NCBI GenBank assembly: GCA_025517525.1
Contig: JAOPJZ010000015.1
Location: 1-64,000, forward strand
Origin: Natronosalvus hydrolyticus
GTDB taxonomy: Archaea; Halobacteriota; Halobacteria; Halobacteriales; Natrialbaceae
Reading direction: 5' to 3'
Length of the DNA stretch: 64,000 nt
Position numbers and translations under genes: made by a program. The notes under the pieces were generated by a model that did no database searches, had not been told where the DNA came from, and saw only the letters and a program-made list of their open reading frames with translations. This document shows positions 25,454-34,813 of this stretch, piece after piece (the stretch's first letter is position 1; every line of letters begins with the position of its first letter).

Positions 25454-26812
25454 TCACTCGCTCCAGGGCTGGATTTCGTCGTAATCGCCCGGCGGAACCG
25501 GTCCCTCGAGCAACGGGTCATCGGTTGCTTGCATCCACGCCTCGAGGTCGCTTGCGAGTCTCTCTCGATGGTCTCGATACCGAGGTTCGAACGCCACGTT
25601 GTCGGCTTCCTGCGGGTCTTCGTGAAGGTCGTACAGTTCTTCGTACGCTCGCGTGGGTGCGCCGTAGGTCTCGCGAACTTCGCGACCCGCTTCGCTCGCG
25701 TAGCAGTCTTTGGTCAGATACACCTTCGGGAGGTGCCAGAAGTTTCGGATGTACTTGTACTGTTCCGTTCGAATCGCGCGGACCGGGTTGTACATATCGT
25801 GCCAGGTCATCTCGGCGAAAACCCGCGTTCGCGGGTCGAACGCACCGTCTTCGCCCGTAAGCAGCGGTTCGAAACTTCGACCATCGAAATCGGGGCTGGA
25901 CCCTGGTAGATCGATCCCGAGGAACTCCAGGAGCGTCGGTAACACGTCGACGTTGCTCACGAGTTCGGTTCGGACCTGCCCGGACTCGACGCCCGGACCA
26001 CGCCAGATGAGTACGCCCTCGAGGCCGGCGTCGTAACAGGACCCCTTCGCTCGCGGGAAGGCGATGCCGTGTTCGGTCGTGAAGATGACCAGTGTGTCTT
26101 CGGTGAGACCAGTTCGCTCGAGGCTTGCGACGATGGTGTCGATAGCGTCGTCGACGGCGTACACCATGCCGCGCATTTCGGCGAGGTCGTGGCGGATACC
26201 GCGTCGGTCGGGCAGATACGGCAGCGGATATATCCCGTCGGGCTCGTCGGGGTCGTAGTAGTCGGCGTCGAACCCGAAACGGCCGTTGTCGGCTTCCACC
26301 CGGTGCAACTCGAAGAAGCCGACGCTCGCGAAGAAGGGGGAATCGAAGGCACCGCGTTCGAAAAACGTCGTGAGGACGTCAGCGACGTTTCGAGCACGAT
26401 TGGCCTGGTGGACTGCGGGAGAAACGCCCGGATACAGGTTCCCCTCCGAGTGGACGAACTCGTAGCCAAGCCGGTCCGTATCCTGACTGATGTGCTGGAG
26501 GCCGAACAGGTGGGTTTCATAGCCGTTCTCGTCGAGATAGTGTGGGAGAATCCGCTCGTTTTTGTGGAGTTCCCAGTCGCCGTGAGCCAACCCCATCAAC
26601 CCGTTGACGTGGGGGTAGCGGCCGGTCATTAGACTCCCCCGAGAGGGCGAACACTGCGGCGCAGTCACGAAGTGGTTCTCGAAGCGAGTGCCATCCTCGG
26701 CGAGGGCGTCGATGGCAGGCGTCTCGATATCGACACCATAGCATCCCAGATACTGGCCGAGGTCGTGGCTGTGTATCAGAACGACGTTGGGCCGCGTGTC
26801 AGTCGGGGACAT
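25454..26812 (-). CDS. Sulfatase-family hydrolase
   Basis: A 452-residue alkaline phosphatase superfamily member. The formylglycine site is C54-S-P-S-R (CSPSRGSLMTGR), which needs conversion of Cys54 by a formylglycine-generating enzyme. Other motifs are HSHDLG near residue 14, TEHG near residue 245 and a downstream Lys. There is no signal peptide, so a cytoplasmic enzyme, unusual for sulfatases acting on external sulfated sugars. The substrate is unknown; the nearest relatives resemble heparan N-sulfatase- or choline-sulfatase-type enzymes. The gene lies alone, upstream of the nucleoside-phosphorylase group. Confidence 0.85.
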   Translation of the reverse strand: MSPTDTRPNVVLIHSHDLGQYLGCYGVDIETPAIDALAEDGTRFENHFVTAPQCSPSRGSLMTGRYPHVNGLMGLAHGDWELHKNERILPHYLDENGYETHLFGLQHISQDTDRLGYEFVHSEGNLYPGVSPAVHQANRARNVADVLTTFFERGAFDSPFFASVGFFELHRVEADNGRFGFDADYYDPDEPDGIYPLPYLPDRRGIRHDLAEMRGMVYAVDDAIDTIVASLERTGLTEDTLVIFTTEHGIAFPRAKGSCYDAGLEGVLIWRGPGVESGQVRTELVSNVDVLPTLLEFLGIDLPGSSPDFDGRSFEPLLTGEDGAFDPRTRVFAEMTWHDMYNPVRAIRTEQYKYIRNFWHLPKVYLTKDCYASEAGREVRETYGAPTRAYEELYDLHEDPQEADNVAFEPRYRDHRERLASDLEAWMQATDDPLLEGPVPPGDYDEIQPWSE

Positions 26813-26905
26813 ACCCCCGTCGTACCACGAAGGGGCCCATAATCGTTCGTGGCTGCCCGACCGAATAGGGGCGAGTTACTGGCTTCAAACGCGCGTAGCC
26901 GTCGC

Positions 26906-27643
26906 TTACAGGTTCGTGGCTGCCTCGAGGGCGATATCGATCGCTCGAGCGACGTTGTTTTTGGCCTTCTCGGGCAGTTCGTCGTCGTCGGTGTCAGTGC
27001 CTTTCTGCGTGCCTTTCACGAGGTTGCCGTCGACGGTACAGATTGCGCCGGCGCGCAGCCCCTTTCGGCGGGTGAGCGAGAAGACGGCGGCGGCTTCCAT
27101 CTCGACCGACAGGAGGCCGGCGGCTTCCCAGTCGTCGACGTACTCGTCGGTCTCGGCGTAGTAGGCGTCGTCGCTGGCGATGGGACCGACGTGGACCATC
27201 TCGTCGCGTGCCTCGGCCGCGTCGACGAGCCCGGAAAGGACGTCGTAATCGGGAACGGCGGGATACTCGACGGCTTCGTAGCGTTTCGAGGTCCCCTCGT
27301 TTTTCGCCGCACCCGTCGCGACGATCATGTCGCCGATTTCGACATCGGCCTGCAGCGCCCCGGTCGTGCCGACACGGATGAACGTCTCGACGCCGACGTT
27401 GGCGAGTTCTTCGATGGCGATTGCGGCGGATGGACAGCCGATACCGGTCGAACAGATCGTCAGGTCCCGGTCGTCGTAGGTGGCGTTGACGACTTTGTAC
27501 TCGCGGTTTTCGGCGACCGTTTCGGCGCTGTCACAGTGACTCGCGATACGGTCGACTCGTCCGGGGTCGCCCGGAATGAGTGCGATATCGTGTACGTCAC
27601 CGTCGTCGACGAGCAAGTGCGGTTGCATAGCCATGGTCGCCAT
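26906..27643 (-). CDS. udp: Nucleoside phosphorylase (uridine phosphorylase family)
   Basis: Phosphorolyses a ribonucleoside to base and ribose-1-phosphate. The 245-residue protein starts MATMAMQPHL (27643); two further in-frame ATGs at 27634 and 27628 are possible starts. The NP-1 family features are IPGDPGRVDRIA near residue 23 and the phosphate/ribose contact VEMEAAAVFSL near residue 190. In halophiles members of this family also use guanosine. With PfkB, ribose-1,5-bisphosphate isomerase and deoC nearby, it fits the first step of a nucleoside-degradation route. Base specificity is not determinable. Confidence 0.9.
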   Translation of the reverse strand: MATMAMQPHLLVDDGDVHDIALIPGDPGRVDRIASHCDSAETVAENREYKVVNATYDDRDLTICSTGIGCPSAAIAIEELANVGVETFIRVGTTGALQADVEIGDMIVATGAAKNEGTSKRYEAVEYPAVPDYDVLSGLVDAAEARDEMVHVGPIASDDAYYAETDEYVDDWEAAGLLSVEMEAAAVFSLTRRKGLRAGAICTVDGNLVKGTQKGTDTDDDELPEKAKNNVARAIDIALEAATNL

Positions 27644-27777
27644 TTTCGGGGTATCAGGAAAAAGGTCGCGTTCGACGCTCGAGGCTGGTACTTCGAGCGA
27701 CCCGGTCGCTTGCTTCGTCATCCGTTCGCTCGCTTGCTTCGTATTGGGTCGCCCCGATTAACGAGTCGAGTGAGGAG

Positions 27778-28170
27778 TTACCGGTGTGGCCGGCCGAACG
27801 TATCTCCCTCGAGTCGGGATTCACTCGAGTTCGATGGGTTGTACGGTTCCGTAGCCGGATCTCGCGGTTCGACCGTAATGGTCGAGTCGGTAATGACGAC
27901 GCGTGCCTGTGGTTGGGAGAGTCGTAACGTCACCTGGCCGCTCGGCCGTGGGAGCCCGTTCTGTCTGTCTGCAAACAGCGCGTCGAGTGCTTCCGGATCG
28001 ACGAGATCGTACAGCCGTGTCGACGGCTGTGTAACGTCCTCATCCGTGAAGATCGCTAACGCGGTTGCTGTTGCGACACTGATCGGCTCTGAATCGGCGC
28101 GTTCGTATCGAACGCAGTAATGACGTTCAGTGCCCCCGCCCCGAACGTCTGAAATTGTTCCATCTGTCAT
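27778..28170 (-). CDS. HalOD1 output-domain protein
   Basis: A 130-residue protein consisting of the haloarchaeal HalOD1 domain, seen as SEPISVATATALAIF (about residues 26-40) and TRLYDLVDPEALDALF (about 49-64). HalOD1 is a small domain found fused to receiver or PAS domains and as single-domain proteins; its role is unproven, probably in signal output. The ATG at 28170 (MTDGTISDVRGG) is preferred; the longer frame upstream contains an unlikely cysteine-rich stretch. It lies between udp and the pfkB kinase with gaps of 135 and 143 bp. Confidence 0.8.
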   Translation of the reverse strand: MTDGTISDVRGGGTERHYCVRYERADSEPISVATATALAIFTDEDVTQPSTRLYDLVDPEALDALFADRQNGLPRPSGQVTLRLSQPQARVVITDSTITVEPRDPATEPYNPSNSSESRLEGDTFGRPHR

Positions 28171-28313
28171 GTCTCTCTGTGACGGTACCTGAGTAGCCAA
28201 CGGGCGGCGGTATATAACTGCCGTCAGACAACACGCTGTGAGAATGTCGTGTCGGCCGTTCGACGAAGAACTGGGTTCCACCGACCCATACTGATTGCTT
28301 TCGCTGCTCAGAG

Positions 28314-29201
28314 CTATTCGAGCGTTTGTTCCTCGAGAAACGCCTCGACGGAGGCGTACGAGGGGGTAATTCTGGCACCCTCCGCACTCGCTGCGAGCGC
28401 ACCACAGGCGTTGGCGAACTCGAGGACGACTTCGAGGTCGTCGGTCCCTAACGAGGTGGCGATAAAACCGGCGGCGAAGGCGTCGCCCGCTCCCGTCGTG
28501 TCGACGGGGTCGATGTCGAAGCCGGGATGGCGAATCGAGCCACCGGGAGAGTGAATCTCGGCCCCGTCGCCACCGTATTTGATGACGACCAGTCGGTCGT
28601 TGTACGTCGAGGCCGGGTACGACGACTCGAGGACGGCCTCGGCTTCACGGTCGGTCAGAAAGATGATATCCGCGTGCTCGAGGGCCGTCCCGTAATCGCG
28701 GTCTGCCAGTCGTCGGCCCGGGTCGACGCTGACGGTCGCACCGCTCTCACTCGCCAGTTGAGCGAGTCGCCCCGCGGTATCGGGTCGCTGGCTTGTCAGG
28801 TGGACGTGATCGGCCGCTCTGATTCGCTCGGGGTCGAGGTCCTCTGGCCCGACGGCCTCGTTCACGCCGTCGTTTCCCAGCAAGGCGACTTCACCCGCGT
28901 CGTCGACGACGATGTACTTCACGGCGGTTTCGGCGTCTTCGACGATGCGGACGCCATCGATGTCGACGGCGGCGTCCTCGAGTTCGCGTCTGGCGAGCAG
29001 CCCGGTGTCGTCGTCGCCGACGCTCCCGATCAGCCCGGTGTCGACCTCGAGGGCGCGACAGGCGACTGCCACGTTGGCTGCGCTGCCGCCGCCGGATTGC
29101 TGGCGCGAGCGAATCGCTACTTCCCCGTCGGGTTCCGGGAACTGGTCGACGCGGAGGGTGACGTCCCAGTTGATATGTCCGGCCGTGAGTACGGTGACCA
29201 T
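28314..29201 (-). CDS. PfkB-family carbohydrate kinase, candidate ribose-1-phosphate kinase
   Basis: A 295-residue ribokinase-like enzyme. The start MVTVLTAGHINWDVTLRVD and the SGGGSAANVAVA sugar site are visible, and the catalytic anion-hole motif DTTGAGDAFAAGF lies near residue 242 with its catalytic Asp. Ribokinase and nucleoside kinases share this fold. Sitting between a nucleoside phosphorylase and ribose-1,5-bisphosphate isomerase, the most economical role is phosphorylating ribose-1-phosphate to ribose-1,5-bisphosphate, as in the pentose bisphosphate pathway of halophilic archaea. That is inference from context; another sugar or nucleoside is possible. Confidence 0.8.
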   Translation of the reverse strand: MVTVLTAGHINWDVTLRVDQFPEPDGEVAIRSRQQSGGGSAANVAVACRALEVDTGLIGSVGDDDTGLLARRELEDAAVDIDGVRIVEDAETAVKYIVVDDAGEVALLGNDGVNEAVGPEDLDPERIRAADHVHLTSQRPDTAGRLAQLASESGATVSVDPGRRLADRDYGTALEHADIIFLTDREAEAVLESSYPASTYNDRLVVIKYGGDGAEIHSPGGSIRHPGFDIDPVDTTGAGDAFAAGFIATSLGTDDLEVVLEFANACGALAASAEGARITPSYASVEAFLEEQTLE

Positions 29202-29276
29202 CGGTGGTGACCGCCACAGACGGGTGCCGGTCAAAAAACGTTATCGTCTGCTGGGGGGCGGGACCGCTCTGGAGCG

Positions 29277-30269
29277 TTACAGTACCGCGAGTGCAACAGC
29301 GAGCGAGAACACGCTGGCAACCACGAGTGCGGTCATGACGACGAGCACGGGGCCGGGACCGAGGCGTCGCAGGTCTGCCGTTCGAATCGCCGTTCCCAGG
29401 CCGACGAACGCGAGCAAAAACAGCCAGTCGACGACACTCGAGATGAGGGCCTGCTGTGTCGAGGAAAACGCCCCGAGACTCGCCAGACCGACGACGACGA
29501 GAAAGCCGACGACGAATTTCGGGAACGTCTCCCAGAGCGTCCGGATGGTGACCGAACCGTTAGAATCGCTTCGCGCATAATAACTGGCGTAGCCGAGAAC
29601 GACCGCGCCGATGAGCACGTTTCGGGCGAGCTTCGTAATCGTCGCCCACTGGCCGGCGGCCTCCGAATAGGCGAAGCCGACGGCAACCACGGGTCCGGTC
29701 GAGAGCATACTCACGCCGGCCCAGACGCCGAAAACGATATCGGGTAGTTCGAGATAGCTCCCGACCAGCGGGTACACGACGAGCGTGACCGCGTCCATCA
29801 GGAGAACGATGCCGGCGGCGTAGGCGATCTGGCTCTCGCTGGCGCGAACGCTGGTGCCAACGGCGACGACGGCCGAGACGCCACAGATGCTGGCACCAGC
29901 AGCCAGCAGCGACCCGAACCGGTCGCTGATACCGGCCACGTTTCTCGCGAGCAACTCGACGGTCGTCAACGTCACCACCACTGTCGCGAGCAAGACCAAG
30001 AGCACGGGCGCTCCCGTCTCGAGAATCGCCTCGAGCGTGAGTGATGCGCCGAGGAGAACGATACCGGCTGCGAGCCAGATCGAGTGTGTGTTCAGTCCCT
30101 GTTCGAGGCGTTCGGGCACGCCGAGGGTGTTCGCGAGGATGACGCCAAGGCCGATAGCCACGAGCAGTTCGTGAACGCCGATGAGTTCCGACAGGGCGCG
30201 AGCAAGCACGGCGCCGCCAGCGAGCACGGCGAGTCCGGGAGCGACCCTGCGGACGGTGGCATCACTCAT
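29277..30269 (-). CDS. YeiH-family (UPF0324) membrane transporter
   Basis: A 330-residue protein with about ten hydrophobic helices and the typical motif ICGVSAVVAVGTSVRASE near residue 134. Homologues are putative anion exporters; the bacterial prototype YeiH has been linked to sulfate export and a LysR regulator. The start at 30269 (MSDATVRRVAPG) is chosen because 35 residues upstream in frame are arginine-rich and do not resemble a helix. It intervenes between two nucleoside-metabolism genes without an obvious link. Substrate not known. Confidence 0.82.
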   Translation of the reverse strand: MSDATVRRVAPGLAVLAGGAVLARALSELIGVHELLVAIGLGVILANTLGVPERLEQGLNTHSIWLAAGIVLLGASLTLEAILETGAPVLLVLLATVVVTLTTVELLARNVAGISDRFGSLLAAGASICGVSAVVAVGTSVRASESQIAYAAGIVLLMDAVTLVVYPLVGSYLELPDIVFGVWAGVSMLSTGPVVAVGFAYSEAAGQWATITKLARNVLIGAVVLGYASYYARSDSNGSVTIRTLWETFPKFVVGFLVVVGLASLGAFSSTQQALISSVVDWLFLLAFVGLGTAIRTADLRRLGPGPVLVVMTALVVASVFSLAVALAVL

Positions 30270-30542
30270 ACCAACTCGAGGCTGAACGTCGCGCTCAGGA
30301 CGATTGTGGCGACGATGACTCCCTGCCAGTCGGTCTCGAGGCGATGCCAGCGGTCGATACCCCGTTGCAACCACCTCGAGACCAGCTGGTTGTGCATACT
30401 CGAGGCTGGTCGATGCGTAACCCTATACGTACTGGTTTCCGTCTTCGATAGCGGCAAGCGGAGTGGGGTTTCTCGAGCTAACCCTTTGGCGTATCCCCCG
30501 GATGCGTCGTTGTACCATTGCACCGCGACTCGGGGTGAATTC

Positions 30543-31367
30543 TCACATTCCGGTCGTAAAGAGCAGGACGTTGTGGACGCCGGGACCGAGGCCAACGGCC
30601 GCGACGAGTGCAAGAATTACGCGAGCCTGTCGTGGTGCGTCTCTGACGTACTCTTTGAACAGCGCGACGATGACCAGCGCGAGAACGATCTTGACCAGGA
30701 CGAACAGCCAGCCTGCACCGATAAACTCCGCGGTTGGTAAGGCCTCGCCGGCCTCGAGAATCAGCCTCGAAGCGGGCACTTCTTCGGTAGCGCCCAGCAC
30801 GTCGTAGCCGATGGCCGTCGAGACCCCGTCGAGACTGTGACTGAAAACGACGATAGCACCCGTGAGTCCCGTAATTGCGGCTACGTCGGTGAGCCACAGG
30901 CTGAGCCCGATCCAGGCTAGCCCGGCGACGATGCCGGCGACGACGACCGAGATGACTGGCCAGAACGGGTCGAAGTTCCCCATTTGCCAGCCCGAGATGA
31001 CCGTGAACATCGCGAAGACGATGAAGAAACTCGTCCCCGTGATACCGAGGACGCGTTCGATAGAGCGCTGTAACCCGGCGGCGTAGAGAAAACTGCCAGC
31101 GATCCACGTGAGCCCGGCGACGATGGCCGTCGTCGCGTAGACGGTCGGCGCGCTGAACAGCACCTCGATGCTCGAGGGGAGTTCTCCGAGTTTGTACAGC
31201 ACGTGCAACGTGGATCCGAGCATCATCCACGGGGTAAACGCGAGCACTGTTTCATCAGTCACCGGCGGTTCCAGCACCCACAACAAAGCCACAACACCAG
31301 TTAGCACTACAACCAGTGGCACGAGCATGTACCACGGTGGCAGCACGAATCCCTCTGGCAACACCAT
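30543..31367 (-). CDS. DUF63-family membrane protein
   Basis: A 274-residue integral membrane protein with about seven or eight hydrophobic helices. The conserved archaeal DUF63 features are FTPWMMLGSTLHVLYKLGE near residue 40 and HSLDGVSTAIGYD near residue 165, the latter with a His and Asp that could form an active site in the membrane. Function is unknown. The start at 31367 (MVLPEGFVLPPW) is favoured over a longer cysteine-containing extension. It lies 145 bp downstream of the ribose-1,5-bisphosphate isomerase gene on the same strand, an arrangement I recall in other haloarchaea. Confidence 0.85.
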   Translation of the reverse strand: MVLPEGFVLPPWYMLVPLVVVLTGVVALLWVLEPPVTDETVLAFTPWMMLGSTLHVLYKLGELPSSIEVLFSAPTVYATTAIVAGLTWIAGSFLYAAGLQRSIERVLGITGTSFFIVFAMFTVISGWQMGNFDPFWPVISVVVAGIVAGLAWIGLSLWLTDVAAITGLTGAIVVFSHSLDGVSTAIGYDVLGATEEVPASRLILEAGEALPTAEFIGAGWLFVLVKIVLALVIVALFKEYVRDAPRQARVILALVAAVGLGPGVHNVLLFTTGM

Positions 31368-31512
31368 AGCAACAGAGGCACAGAGCAGCGTAAAACAGTT
31401 TCCGGTTGGTTGTCGGGTTGCCAACGTGTCTGGCTCGCTCGAGCACGCCGCTCAGCACAGGTTCTTTGCGCTACTCGAGCGACCGTCCCAGTTCGCCGAA
31501 GGCCCGGGGCTA

Positions 31513-32526
31513 TTACCGCCAGGGGTCGGTCGTCGTCTCGCCGAACAGCTCCCGCATCAGGACGACGACGCTCTCGGGTGGGTACTGCCCGTGTTCGGTT
31601 ACGATGGCGTCGACGTGGCGCGGTGGGGTGACGTCGAACGCCGGGTTTTCAACGGTGAGGCCATCGTCGCTATCTCCTTTCGCCCCACTCGTTTCGTCGC
31701 TCGCAATCTGGAGGTAGTTGTCGGCCTCGAGCACCTCGCGCTCGTCTCGCATTTCGATTTCGACGGTGTGGCCCGTCATCGTGTCCGGATGGAGTTTGAT
31801 GGACTGAGCGGCGACCATCACGGGCACGCCTCGCTCGCGGGCGTTGACCGCCAATCCGCTCGTCCCGATTTTGTTGATGACGCTGCCGTCAGCAGCGATG
31901 CTGTCTGCACCGACCAGGACGTGGTCGGTCTCGTCGAGATAGCGGCGGGCGGCGTTGTCCACGATCAACGTGACGGGGACGCCCATCTCGCGCAACGCTC
32001 GAGCGGTGATGTGGCCCTGCAGTCGCGGGCGGGTCTCTTTCACGATGGCCTCGATGTGCTTGCCGTCCTCGACGGCAGCCTCGATACAGGACAGGGCGTC
32101 CGTCGAGTGGCAGTGGGTCATCACGACGTCGCCATCTCGCAGACGGTTCGCCCCGACGCGGCCGAGGGTGTCCTGGGCATGCTCGAGGTCTCGCTGGAAT
32201 CGTCTGGCCCGGGCAACCGTCTCCGTCCGAAGGCGGTCGACCGATTTCACGGGCTCGCCCTCGCGATCGTCTTCGGGCTCGAGTCCGCGGAGGACGTATC
32301 GGAGCGCGTTTGGCAGGCTCACGGCCGTCGGTCGAGTCCGGTAGAGTTCGGTTGCGGCGGCCTCGAGGTCGGCACGAAACGCGGCGGGGGTGTCGGCTGT
32401 CGACGCTTCGGCCTGGTCGGCGAGTGCAGCCGCGGCGGCGTCCGCGATGGTGGCCGCTCCCCGAACTTCCATCTCGGCGATGTCGGTCGCCGTCTCCTCG
32501 ACGGTCGGAGCCACGTCGGGTGTCAT
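31513..32526 (-). CDS. Ribose-1,5-bisphosphate isomerase (eIF2B-like family)
   Basis: Converts ribose-1,5-bisphosphate to ribulose-1,5-bisphosphate. The 337-residue protein is eIF-2B alpha/R15P-isomerase type; HCHSTDALSCIEAA (about 129-142) contains the catalytic-type cysteine, and VGADSIAADGSVINKIGT (near residue 210) the conserved Asp. In archaea this enzyme joins AMP or nucleoside breakdown to RuBisCO or to the non-carboxylating pentose bisphosphate pathway. The ATG at 32526 opens MTPDVAPTVEET; the longer frame upstream crosses the divergent promoter. No RuBisCO gene is in this window, and the downstream phosphatase and aldolase would be elsewhere. eIF2B-subunit annotation is the older name for the family. 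Confidence 0.88.
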   Translation of the reverse strand: MTPDVAPTVEETATDIAEMEVRGAATIADAAAAALADQAEASTADTPAAFRADLEAAATELYRTRPTAVSLPNALRYVLRGLEPEDDREGEPVKSVDRLRTETVARARRFQRDLEHAQDTLGRVGANRLRDGDVVMTHCHSTDALSCIEAAVEDGKHIEAIVKETRPRLQGHITARALREMGVPVTLIVDNAARRYLDETDHVLVGADSIAADGSVINKIGTSGLAVNARERGVPVMVAAQSIKLHPDTMTGHTVEIEMRDEREVLEADNYLQIASDETSGAKGDSDDGLTVENPAFDVTPPRHVDAIVTEHGQYPPESVVVLMRELFGETTTDPWR

Positions 32527-32617
32527 GTCCTCCTCTTTCGTCGCCGGCGGGTAAAAGACCGTGGGCCGACCGCGGTTGACCGCGCGCTTTTTTACGCCCG
32601 GCGTGAGTCGAAGGGGT

Positions 32618-33256
32618 ATGGACCGACGCGAACTCGCACCCTTGATCGACCACACCGTTCTCGGCCCCGAAACGACGCCCGCAGACGTCGTGGACGTCCT
32701 CGAGGCCGCTGAGACGCACGGGATGAACGCCTGTATCCCGCCCTACGCACTCGAGGAGGTGGCCGAAGCGTACCCCGACGTGACGCTTGCGACCGTCGTC
32801 GGATTTCCCCACGGCCAGCACGACCACGATGTCAAACGCGACGAAGGCGTCGCGGCCTGGAAAGCCGGTGCCGACGAACTGGACGTCGTCATCAACGTCG
32901 GCCTGCTCAAAGCGGGCCGACACGAGGCCGTGGAAGCCGAACTACAGGAGCTCGTCGCCGCCGTTCCTATTCCGGTGAAAGTCATCATCGAGACGGCGCT
33001 GTTGACCGACGAGGAAAAACACGCGGCCTGCGAAGCCGCGCTCGCCGCCGATGCCGACATGGTCAAAACGTCGACCGGATTCGCCGACGGTGGCGCGACC
33101 GTCGCCGACGTCGAACTGATGAGCGAGTACCTGCCGGTCAAAGCCAGCGGCGGCGTCGGCAGCTACGAGGGCGCCATGGCCATGCTCGAGGCCGGTGCCG
33201 AACGCATCGGTGCCTCGAGCGGGGTCGAGATTCTTGAGGGGGCGCCTGAGGCGTAG
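32618..33256 (+). CDS. deoC: Deoxyribose-phosphate aldolase
   Basis: Cleaves 2-deoxyribose-5-phosphate into glyceraldehyde-3-phosphate and acetaldehyde, closing deoxynucleoside catabolism. The 212-residue protein is of the class I DeoC type; the Schiff-base lysine is in MVKTSTGF near residue 149, with [13 protein letters not shown] (about 88-100) at the other side of the site. The ATG at 32618 is used. Only 91 bp separates it from the divergent isomerase gene, so both promoters share this stretch. It complements the ribonucleoside route encoded on the opposite strand. Confidence 0.94.
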   Translation: MDRRELAPLIDHTVLGPETTPADVVDVLEAAETHGMNACIPPYALEEVAEAYPDVTLATVVGFPHGQHDHDVKRDEGVAAWKAGADELDVVINVGLLKAGRHEAVEAELQELVAAVPIPVKVIIETALLTDEEKHAACEAALAADADMVKTSTGFADGGATVADVELMSEYLPVKASGGVGSYEGAMAMLEAGAERIGASSGVEILEGAPEA

Positions 33257-33433
33257 GGTGCTCGAGCGAGATGACCTGCTGGAGATTTGGATATGGGCTG
33301 TGTAGTAAATAGCTATGAGAACAATAGTATATGTTCGCGATATCGAACCGAATCGTTTTGAAATCCGGACCAGTACGATCTGGTAGCTCTAATCGTTTTT
33401 TGCTTCGAATTGGCGTAACTACAACACCCCTTC

Positions 33434-34123
33434 TCAGATAACGTCGCCCCGAACAGTTGCTCCCTCCTGGTTCTCTCGCCAGGCATGGACCGCCTCGGCG
33501 GCCGTCGTCGACTCGCTTTCGTCCATGCCGAGCATCTCGAGGGCCGTCGACAGCGGAGGAAAGGCGAGTTCGCTCGAGCGGAGTTTCCCGAATGCCTTCT
33601 CGCTACGAACACCGTCAGCGAACAGACAGACTCCGCGGGGGTCGAGCAGCTGGGTGTAATCGTCCCGGAGCTGTGCGCCGCGCAGGCGCTGGGTGACGTT
33701 GTCCTCGAAACTGGCGTTGCAGACCTCGAGGTGGATGGGCTCTTCGTCTCCGTCCGTCTCGCTGCCAGCGCCAGCTTCATTCGAATCGAGCAACTGCGCC
33801 GCGAGACACCTCTCGGGAGCGGCATGGCCGTTGGCGTTCGCTCGAAGGTACTGGGGATGCTCGCGCGCCCAATCGGCGCGAACGGACTTGCCAACACCTT
33901 TGATTCCGTACTCGGCTTCGAACTCGGCTTCCACGTCGGGTTTATCGCGCAACAACACGTCCTTGGTCAGGTAGACGTCGAGGCGGTCGACTGGGTCGAC
34001 GCCCAGCGCGAGATCGCCGTACACCCACACCTCGTGAACGGGTACCGGGAGGGCGTCCGAGGCGACGGTATCGACGATACGTTCGACCCGATTGACGGCC
34101 TCCTCGCGGGCAAATCCGGTCAT
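33434..34123 (-). CDS. Conserved haloarchaeal protein, DUF7095-like
   Basis: A 229-residue soluble acidic protein. Its opening, VPVPVHEVWVYGDLALGVDPVDRLDVYLTKD in broad form, resembles a nucleotidyltransferase-like GD-x-D arrangement (YGDLALGVDPVDRLDVYL), and I recall the family as DUF7095. Whether catalytic is unknown; no known nucleotidyltransferase lacks a third acidic residue in the expected position, so it may be inactive. The ATG at 34123 gives MTGFAREEAVNRVE; a longer frame upstream is arginine-rich and unlike protein. It is followed on the same strand by two more genes further upstream. Confidence 0.7.
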   Translation of the reverse strand: MTGFAREEAVNRVERIVDTVASDALPVPVHEVWVYGDLALGVDPVDRLDVYLTKDVLLRDKPDVEAEFEAEYGIKGVGKSVRADWAREHPQYLRANANGHAAPERCLAAQLLDSNEAGAGSETDGDEEPIHLEVCNASFEDNVTQRLRGAQLRDDYTQLLDPRGVCLFADGVRSEKAFGKLRSSELAFPPLSTALEMLGMDESESTTAAEAVHAWRENQEGATVRGDVI

Positions 34124-34215
34124 TGTCGACCCTTGGCGAGTCGCGGGCAAAACGGTTTTCCTCGAGCAACCGTTTTCGTCCCGCCTTCCTCGAGTGGTGG
34201 ACTGGCTACGCTGTG

Positions 34216-34737
34216 CTATCGGCCGCGAAACCACTCGAGCGGCCCCGCCGGGAACAACCGAACGAAGGCGGCTTGGCAGAGCACCACCACCCCGAGGACG
34301 GCACCGGCGAACAGTGCTACGATAGATGGCGGAATCCCGCCCACTCGAGCGATGTACATGAAGTAAACGCTGCCGACGACCCACCAGAGGGTGTTCGCGG
34401 CGACGACGACGAGGGCAACCGAAAAGAGCAGGTGAGTGATGGCGTTGTCACCGAGGTATGTTCGTTTACCGTCGCCGATGTACGTCGACACGAGACGCCA
34501 GGCGTGGGCCCCGACACCGAGGAGTACCGACACCGCGAGGAGGCCGGGCAAGAGCAAAATCAGGAGTTCGAACAGGACGGCACCAAACGCAGGAAGAAAG
34601 ACGGGGACCTCGAGGAAGTACAACCCAGCGAAGCCGATTACGAGAATTGCGAGCAGTGGCTCGAGGCCCTGACGACCGACCGGCAGCGGGTGGGAACGTT
34701 CGCCCATTCGTGCCATCTTTTTCTGTCGGTTCGTCAA
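34216..34737 (-). CDS. Hypothetical four-helix membrane protein (173 aa)
   Basis: A 173-residue protein with about four transmembrane helices at roughly residues 27-45, 52-75, 100-122 and 138-160, with short charged loops and a basic N-terminus MTNRQKKMARMG. No family is recognised. Coding is supported by helix periodicity and by the absence of a better frame on the other strand. It is upstream of the DUF7095-like gene with a gap of 92 bp, so they may be one unit. Function unknown. Confidence 0.65.
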   Translation of the reverse strand: MTNRQKKMARMGERSHPLPVGRQGLEPLLAILVIGFAGLYFLEVPVFLPAFGAVLFELLILLLPGLLAVSVLLGVGAHAWRLVSTYIGDGKRTYLGDNAITHLLFSVALVVVAANTLWWVVGSVYFMYIARVGGIPPSIVALFAGAVLGVVVLCQAAFVRLFPAGPLEWFRGR

Positions 34738-34813
34738 TAAGTGTTCTGCGACGACGGGTACGTATCGAGTTTCGAGACGATTTTCACGGCTGGTTCCCGA
34801 GTGGTGGGTCTTC

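Noticed and set aside
30084..30740. Plus-strand frame between the YeiH and DUF63 genes
   Set aside because: It is mostly antisense to those genes, and the non-overlapping part has no family character.
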